From NCBI GenBank assembly GCA_937937835.1, contig CALDBJ010000052.1:1-11564 (forward strand): 11,564 nt of DNA, read 5' to 3'. The position numbers and the translations under genes are program-made. Under the pieces are notes generated by a model that had not been told where the DNA came from, ran no database searches, and was given only the letters and a program-made list of their open reading frames with translations. Each line of letters begins with the position of its first letter. The stretch's first letter is position 1. Source of the DNA: an uncultured Collinsella sp. Lineage in GTDB: Bacteria > Actinomycetota > Coriobacteriia > Coriobacteriales > Coriobacteriaceae. Shown here piece by piece: positions 6,693-11,564 of the stretch.

Positions 6693-7841
6693 ATGAGTAA
6701 GAAAGAATGCATCGCGATGCTCCTCGCAGGAGGACAGGGCAGCCGATTGGGGGCACTCACCCAAAAGATCGCCAAGCCGGCGGTTAGCTTTGGTGGCAAG
6801 TTCCGCATTATCGACTTCTCGCTCTCCAACTGCTCCAACTCGGGCATCGACACGGTGGGCGTTCTGACGCAGTATCGCCCCTATCTGCTGCATGCCTACG
6901 TGGGCTCCGGCGAGGCGTGGGATCTGGACAGCCGTGACGGCGGCGTGTCGATCCTGCCGCCGTATGAGACGCAGACCGGCGGCGCCTGGTATGCGGGCAC
7001 GGCAGACGCCATTACGCAGAACCTGGACTACATCAAGGCCAACGACCCCAAGTACGTCCTTATTCTTTCGGGCGATCACCTGTATCGCATGGACTACCGC
7101 AAGATGCTCAAGACGCACATTGAGAACAACGCCGACCTCACGGTGAGCGTTATGCCCGTGCCTTGGGAGGAGGCCAGCCGCTTTGGCATCCTGACCACCG
7201 ACCCCGAGGACGGCCGTATCACCAAGTTCACCGAGAAGCCCGATAAGCCCGATTCGAACCTCGCGTCCATGGGCATCTACATCTTCTCGGCCGACGTGCT
7301 GATCGAGGCACTCGAGGAGGACGCTCTGGACCAGCGCTCGAGCCACGACTTTGGCAAGGACATCATCCCCAAGCTGCTCGGCGAGGGCAAGCGCCTGTAC
7401 AGCTACGAGTTCCACGGCTTTTGGAAGGACGTCGGCACCATCGCCAGCTTCCACGAGACCTCGATGGACCTGCTGGGCAACAACCCCGAGTTCGATCTGT
7501 TTGACAAGCACTTCCCCATCATGTCCAACATCACCACGCGTCCGCCGCACTACATTGGTCCGGATGGTCGCTTGGACGACTGCCTGGTCTCCAACGGCTG
7601 CAAGATCTACGGCACCGCTCGCCACTCGATCCTTTCGACCGATGTCATCATCGAGGAGCGCGCCGTGGTCGAGGACTCCGTGCTGCTGCCGGGTGCGCAC
7701 GTTAAGAGCGGCGCGCACATCTGCCGCGCTATTTTGGGCGAGAACTCCACGGTCGAAGAGGGCGTGAAGCTCGGCTCTGTCGATACCACCAAGGATACGG
7801 CCGTCGTTGGAAATGACGTCGTTATCGGGAAGGGGGAATGA
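6693..7841 (+). CDS. glgC: Glucose-1-phosphate adenylyltransferase, catalytic subunit
   Basis: ADP-glucose pyrophosphorylase: it converts ATP and glucose-1-phosphate to ADP-glucose, the first committed and usually allosteric step of glycogen synthesis. The 382 residues show the nucleotidyltransferase signature LLAGGQGSRL (10-19), KPAVSFGGKFRIIDF (28-42), the GGVSILPPY loop (83-91), GTADA (102-106), GDHLYRMDY (127-135) with D128 as expected catalytic base, and FTEKP (179-183), where K182 aligns with the sugar-phosphate-binding lysine. A left-handed beta-helix region with hexad-like repeats fills about 295-382. AAGGAG (6680-6685) precedes the ATG at good spacing. It is followed by glgD 4 nt after its stop, an arrangement familiar from Bacillus-type GlgC-GlgD enzymes. 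Confidence 0.96.
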   Translation: MSKKECIAMLLAGGQGSRLGALTQKIAKPAVSFGGKFRIIDFSLSNCSNSGIDTVGVLTQYRPYLLHAYVGSGEAWDLDSRDGGVSILPPYETQTGGAWYAGTADAITQNLDYIKANDPKYVLILSGDHLYRMDYRKMLKTHIENNADLTVSVMPVPWEEASRFGILTTDPEDGRITKFTEKPDKPDSNLASMGIYIFSADVLIEALEEDALDQRSSHDFGKDIIPKLLGEGKRLYSYEFHGFWKDVGTIASFHETSMDLLGNNPEFDLFDKHFPIMSNITTRPPHYIGPDGRLDDCLVSNGCKIYGTARHSILSTDVIIEERAVVEDSVLLPGAHVKSGAHICRAILGENSTVEEGVKLGSVDTTKDTAVVGNDVVIGKGE

Positions 7842-7845
7842 TCCG

Positions 7846-8973
7846 ATGATCAATCGCAAGGCCATCGGCTATATCACCGCTAACTACTCTTCGACCTACG
7901 GCAGTGTGCTGCTCAAGGACCGCCCCATCGCGTCCGTTCCGTTTTTGGGTCGCTACCGCCTGATCGACTTCCCGCTGTCCAACATGATGAATGCCGGCAT
8001 CAAGACCGTCGGTGTCGTCATGCCGGGCAACTACCGCTCGCTGATCGACCACGTGGGCTCGGGCAAGGACTGGGGCCTGGACCGCAAGAAGGGCGGCCTG
8101 TTTATGGTGCCCGGCAACGCGTATGGCACCACCAAGGGCGGCATGCGCTTCTTGCTGCGCGACATCATCTCCAACAAGACGCTGTTCCAGCGCTCAGACA
8201 AGCCCTATGTTGTGATGATGGGCACCAACATCATCTTCAATATGGACCTCAACACCATCATCGACGCGCACGAGAACTCCGGTGCCCAGATGACCGTGGT
8301 GTACTGCAAGGCCACGCACAACGTCGATGACGAGACCAAACTCGAAATTAACGAGAACGGTCGCCTGACGGGCGTGAGCGCCGGCGTCGTGTACGGCGAC
8401 AACGCCTCCATGGACTGCTGCATCGTCAACCGCGAGACGCTGCTCGAGATCATCGACCACTACCAGGCCGCCGACTATCTGGACCTGCTCGAGGCACTCC
8501 AGGGCGACTTTGGCAACATCGATGTGTGCAGCTACGAGTACAAGGGCGAGGTCGTGGGCGTGTTTAGCGAGAAGTCGCTGTATCGCCGCAGCATGGACCT
8601 GCTCGACCAGACCGTGGCCGACCAGCTCTTCGATCCCGAGCGCCCGATCCTGACCAAGGCTCACGACGTGCCGCCTTCGCGCTATGCGACCGGCAGCCAC
8701 GCGTGCAACTCGATCATCTCGGCCGGCTGCATCATCAAGGGCACCGTGCGCAACTCGATCCTGTCGCGCGGCGTTGTGGTCGAGGAAGGAGCCTCGGTGA
8801 CCAACTCGATCATCAACCAGAGCTGCATCATCAAGAGTGGCGCCCGTGTTGAGAATGCCATCCTGGACAAGAACAACGTGGTTCCCACCAACACCGAGCT
8901 TCGCGGCACGCCCGAGAACATCCTGGTGCTGGGCAAGGCTCCGTTAACTTCCGACACCACCATCGTACGTTAA
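7846..8973 (+). CDS. glgD: GlgD, regulatory-type ADP-glucose pyrophosphorylase subunit
   Basis: This 375-residue paralogue of GlgC keeps the fold: RPIASVPFLGRYRLIDFPLSN (26-46), WGLDRKKGG (76-84) and a C-terminal beta-helix (about 285-350). It has lost the catalytic signatures. The GGQGSRL loop is replaced by NYSSTYGS (13-20), and the GDH of GlgC is GTN (126-128), so the catalytic Asp is missing. In Bacillus-type systems GlgD joins GlgC and raises activity or tunes allostery; the same role is inferred here. The start is ATG 7846, with AAGGGGG 9 nt upstream inside the end of glgC. A longer TTG-initiated version from 7807 would overlap glgC and is not supported. The 4-nt gap suggests translational coupling and balanced stoichiometry. 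Confidence 0.93.
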   Translation: MINRKAIGYITANYSSTYGSVLLKDRPIASVPFLGRYRLIDFPLSNMMNAGIKTVGVVMPGNYRSLIDHVGSGKDWGLDRKKGGLFMVPGNAYGTTKGGMRFLLRDIISNKTLFQRSDKPYVVMMGTNIIFNMDLNTIIDAHENSGAQMTVVYCKATHNVDDETKLEINENGRLTGVSAGVVYGDNASMDCCIVNRETLLEIIDHYQAADYLDLLEALQGDFGNIDVCSYEYKGEVVGVFSEKSLYRRSMDLLDQTVADQLFDPERPILTKAHDVPPSRYATGSHACNSIISAGCIIKGTVRNSILSRGVVVEEGASVTNSIINQSCIIKSGARVENAILDKNNVVPTNTELRGTPENILVLGKAPLTSDTTIVR

Positions 8974-9004
8974 CGTTGGCACCGCAACATCGCTCGTAAC
9001 ATGT

Positions 9005-9040
9005 AGAATAGCCGCCCGGTTAGCGCCAGGCGGCTATTCT
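9005..9040 (+). promoter_or_regulatory. Strong 12-bp leader hairpin before glgA
   Basis: AGAATAGCCGCC (9005-9016) and GGCGGCTATTCT (9029-9040) are exact complements with a 12-nt loop. It ends 23 nt before the glgA ATG, leaving no room for a separate promoter after it. The U-rich 3' side lies within the stem and no clean U-tract follows, so it may be an attenuator, a weak terminator or an RNase/stability element. A TAGAAT (9004-9009) resembling a -10 overlaps it without a well-spaced -35. Confidence 0.65.
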
Positions 9041-9063
9041 CGAATTGCAACATGGGAGACAAT

Positions 9064-11355
9064 ATGGCAGAAACCAACAAAAAGATGCAGATCGTGTTTG
9101 CCTCGGCCGAGTGCGCGCCGTTTGTGAAGACCGGTGGCCTGGGCGACGTGGCGGGCTCGCTGCCCGCGGCGCTTGTGCGCGCCGGCGCCGAAGTCATCGT
9201 GATGGTGCCCAAGTACGCCACCATCAAGGACGAGTACAAGGCGCAGATGGAGCACTTCTCCGATTTTTACGTGAGCCTGGGCTGGCGCAACGAGTACTGC
9301 GGTCTTGAGAAGCTCGAGCACGACGGCGTCACCTATATGTTCATCGACAACGAGCGCTACTTTGCGCGCGACTATCCGTACGGCTTCTTTGACGACGGCG
9401 AGCGCTTCGCGTTCTTCTCCAAGGCCATCACCGAGAGCCTACAGCACCTGCCGTCCGGCTTTGAATGCGACATTCTACACTGCAACGACTGGCAGACGGC
9501 ACTGGCGCCCGTGTTCCTGCGCGAGTTCTACCAGGGCTTGCCGCTCTACGAGCGCGTCAAGACCGTGTTCTCGATCCACAATGTGGCGTTCCAGGGCCAG
9601 TTTAGCGACACCGTGATGGAGGACATCCTGGGTGTGGCGCATATTCCGGCGGCCGCCTCGCAGCTGCGTTGCGACGCCTGCAGCATCAACTACATGCTGG
9701 GCGCCCTGCGCTATGCCGACGCCATCACCACGGTGAGCCCTACCTATGCCAACGAGATCCAGACGCCCGAATTTGGCGAGGGCCTGGACGGTGTGCTGCG
9801 CGAGCGTTCCTATGCGCTGCAGGGCATTTTGAACGGCATCGACGTGGCGGGCTTTGACCCGGCGACCGACAAGCGCATTGCCGCAAACTACACCGTGGAG
9901 GACCGTTCCGGCAAGGCCGTGTGCAAGGCCAAGCTGCAGGAGGAGCTGGGCCTCGAGGTTCGCGACGACCGCCCGCTCATGGTAATGGTCACGCGCCTGA
10001 CGCGCCAGAAGGGCATGGACCTGGTCATGTACGCGCTCGACCGCATCTTGTCCGGCGGCGTTCAGGTGGCCGTGCTGGGCACCGGAGACCGCGACTACGA
10101 GGACGGCCTGCGCTACTTCCAGGACAAGTACCCCGGCACCATGGCCGCACGCATCGAGTTCGATCCGGCGCTGTCGCAGCGCATGTATGCTGCTGCCGAC
10201 ATGTTCCTGATGCCTTCGAAGTTTGAGCCCTGCGGCCTGTCGCAGATCATCGCCATGCGCTACGGTACACTACCCATCGTGCGCGAGACCGGTGGCCTGA
10301 AGGACACCGTAATCCCGTACAACGAGTTTACCGGCGAGGGTACGGGCTTCTCGTTTACCAACTTTAACGGCGACGAGATGGGCGACGCGGTGTTCCGCGC
10401 GGCGCGTCTGTTCTGGGATAACCGCGACGCCTGGAACCAGCTGGTCACGCAGGCCATGAGCCAGGACTTTAGCTGGACGCGTTCGGCCGACAAGTATCTG
10501 GACCTGTATTTCTTTATGCACCCGGAGATTGAGCGCCCGGCGGCTGTGACTGAGGTTGCAGCTGTCGATGAGCCCGCTGCCGCTGAGGCCGAGCCTGCGG
10601 CGACTGTTACGGAGCCCGCAGCCGCTGAGGAGCCCAAGGCCGAGGAGAAGCCGGCGGCCAAGGCCGAAGTTAAGCCCGACGCGAAGCCTGCCGCCAAGAA
10701 GACGACGGCCCGCAAGACGACGGCTAAGAAGGCCACTGCGAGCAAGACCACCGCTGCCAAGGCAACTACTGCCAAGGCAACGACTACGCGCAAGCGTAAG
10801 ACCGCCGCTTCCAAGAAGGCCGCCGAGGCCGAGGTCGCTCCTGAGGTAAAGGCCGAGCCCGCGGCAAAGGCTCCGGTCAAGACCGCTGCCAAGAAGACGA
10901 CCACGACCAAGACCACGACCGCCAAGAAGGCCACGGCTACGAAGTCGACGACGACCAAGGCTGCCACGACGAAGGCCGCGGCGAAGACGACCCCGAAGGC
11001 TGCTGTAAAGCCCGCCGACAAGGTCGAGGAGGCGCCCTCCGAGCCCAAGGCCAAGGCAGCTGTCGAGGCAAAGCCGGCCGCCAAGACCACCACGCGCAAG
11101 CGCTCTACGACGACGGCCAAGAAGACCACGACCAAGGCTGCAGCTCCCAAGGCAGAGGCAAAGGACGAGGACAAGCCCGCAGTAAAGGCCGAGCCGACGC
11201 CGAAGGTCGCCGAGGTCAAGACCGCTCCCAAGGCTAAGGCAAAGACCGAGCCCACCAAGGAGACCCCGGTCTCCCCCGCCACTCCGGCCGAGGAAAAGGC
11301 TCCGACCAAGAAGACCTCCGTCCGTAAGGCAACGGCTACCCGCAAGCGTCACTAG
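9064..11355 (+). CDS. glgA: Glycogen synthase (ADP-glucose type) with very long basic tail
   Basis: GT5 glycogen synthase: it transfers glucose from ADP-glucose to the growing alpha-1,4 chain. The catalytic part (about 8-484) is complete. It has the N-terminal KTGGLGDVAGSLP (22-34; K22 in the ADP-glucose-binding motif), DILHCNDWQTAL (136-147), FSIHNVAFQG (169-178), ITTVSPTYA (221-229), ILNGID (255-260), MVTRLTRQKG (308-317) and SKFEPCGLSQ (385-394; E388 the conserved active-site Glu). Typical bacterial enzymes end near 480-500. This one continues to residue 763 with a low-complexity Ala/Lys/Thr/Pro/Glu tail in the same frame. I chose ATG 9064 over ATG 9052 because GGGAG (9054-9058) fits as its ribosome site. 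It is the last gene of the operon. Confidence 0.95.
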   Translation: MAETNKKMQIVFASAECAPFVKTGGLGDVAGSLPAALVRAGAEVIVMVPKYATIKDEYKAQMEHFSDFYVSLGWRNEYCGLEKLEHDGVTYMFIDNERYFARDYPYGFFDDGERFAFFSKAITESLQHLPSGFECDILHCNDWQTALAPVFLREFYQGLPLYERVKTVFSIHNVAFQGQFSDTVMEDILGVAHIPAAASQLRCDACSINYMLGALRYADAITTVSPTYANEIQTPEFGEGLDGVLRERSYALQGILNGIDVAGFDPATDKRIAANYTVEDRSGKAVCKAKLQEELGLEVRDDRPLMVMVTRLTRQKGMDLVMYALDRILSGGVQVAVLGTGDRDYEDGLRYFQDKYPGTMAARIEFDPALSQRMYAAADMFLMPSKFEPCGLSQIIAMRYGTLPIVRETGGLKDTVIPYNEFTGEGTGFSFTNFNGDEMGDAVFRAARLFWDNRDAWNQLVTQAMSQDFSWTRSADKYLDLYFFMHPEIERPAAVTEVAAVDEPAAAEAEPAATVTEPAAAEEPKAEEKPAAKAEVKPDAKPAAKKTTARKTTAKKATASKTTAAKATTAKATTTRKRKTAASKKAAEAEVAPEVKAEPAAKAPVKTAAKKTTTTKTTTAKKATATKSTTTKAATTKAAAKTTPKAAVKPADKVEEAPSEPKAKAAVEAKPAAKTTTRKRSTTTAKKTTTKAAAPKAEAKDEDKPAVKAEPTPKVAEVKTAPKAKAKTEPTKETPVSPATPAEEKAPTKKTSVRKATATRKRH
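10534..11352 (+). other. GlgA histone-H1-like tail (residues 491-763)
   Basis: About 273 residues are built only from Ala, Lys, Thr, Glu, Pro, Val, Arg, Asp, Ser and one final His, with no Gly, Leu, Ile, aromatic, Cys, Met, Asn or Gln. The first part (496-530) is acidic. From 531 onward my hand count gives 61 Lys+Arg against 21 Asp+Glu (net about +40), in blocks such as KKTTARKTTAKK and TTTRKRK, broken by short acidic patches near 586-598, 652-660 and 699-710. It ends TRKRH. Confidence 0.85.
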
Positions 11356-11385
11356 TCTGGACGATTAAAACTTAATCCAACGCAA

Positions 11386-11417
11386 AAGAGGGCGCCCCAA
11401 TTAGGCGCCCTCTTCTT
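11386..11417 (+). terminator. Intrinsic terminator of the glycogen operon
   Basis: AAGAGGGCGCC (11386-11396) pairs exactly with GGCGCCCTCTT (11404-11414) around a 7-nt loop, followed by CTTGGTT. The A-rich 5' flank (11384-11387) and T-rich 3' side are typical. It starts 31 nt after the glgA stop codon. Confidence 0.9.
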
Positions 11418-11498
11418 GGTTGAACTTCTGTATTAAAAAGAGGGCCGGTTTACAACGACAAAATAGCTCTGGCCGACCACGGCGTGCAATCTACGAAA

Positions 11499-11527
11499 TT
11501 GGCAACGCTTCTACCTGCACTGATAAT
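11499..11527 (+). promoter_or_regulatory. Promoter pointing out of the window
   Basis: TTGGCA (11499-11504, 5 of 6 to consensus) is followed after exactly 17 nt by GATAAT (11522-11527, 5 of 6). It is downstream of the operon terminator and should serve a gene or RNA beyond the right edge. No coding region is recognisable in 11418-11564. Confidence 0.55.
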
Positions 11528-11564
11528 TGTTCTCGGGGGAAGCGGGCACTGCGGGGCGCGGCAA

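Noticed and set aside
10680..11130. CRISPR-like or tandem-repeat array
   Set aside because: The repeats are codon-scale and in frame with the Lys/Ala/Thr tail, without regular repeat and spacer lengths.
10260..11345. Two overlapping long antisense frames across the GlgA tail
   Set aside because: Repetitive AAG/GCC codons rarely make stops on the opposite strand; the predicted proteins are simple Ala/Val or Leu/Gly repeats without plausible start context.
11384..11445. 10-bp direct repeat AAAAGAGGGC at 11384-11393 and 11436-11445
   Set aside because: Too short to support an attachment site or mobile element; one copy is part of the terminator.

Overview
The window carries a compact five-gene glycogen operon, glgB-glgP-glgC-glgD-glgA, on the plus strand. 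Divergent from it on the minus strand is a two-gene unit, a HAD-family phosphatase followed by thiamine pyrophosphokinase (thiN). The GC-rich sequence, strong C/G third-position bias, paired GlgC/GlgD subunits and Lys/Ala-rich protein tails suggest a high-GC gut anaerobe of the Coriobacteriia, perhaps Collinsella. That assignment is inference from recognised sequence style and was not tested by a search.

Layout: 1-146 holds a nested inverted repeat (60-132) just past the end of thiN. Positions 147-1487 hold thiN and the HAD gene, 10 nt apart and both on the minus strand. Positions 1488-1833 are a regulatory intergenic region. It contains repeated TGGTAAAA/TTTTACCA half-sites, a perfect 26-bp dyad with a consensus TTGACA inside it on the minus strand, a plus-strand TATAAA, and then a long glgB leader able to form two hairpins. 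The operon spans 1834-11355 and ends in a clear intrinsic terminator (11386-11417). The last 150 bases contain no recognisable gene but do contain a good promoter (TTGGCA, 17 nt, GATAAT) pointing out of the window.

Together the genes cover the core glycogen cycle. GlgC, probably with its active-site-degenerate partner GlgD, makes ADP-glucose; GlgA extends alpha-1,4 chains; GlgB adds alpha-1,6 branches; GlgP releases glucose-1-phosphate. No debranching enzyme (glgX) or malQ is in the window.

The most unusual feature is that the two polymer-building enzymes, and only those two, end in disordered histone-H1-like Lys/Ala tails: about 63 residues on GlgB and about 273 residues on GlgA (over a third of the protein). 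Perfect or near-perfect dyads also sit in each larger intergenic gap of the operon, which suggests RNA-level tuning of individual genes.
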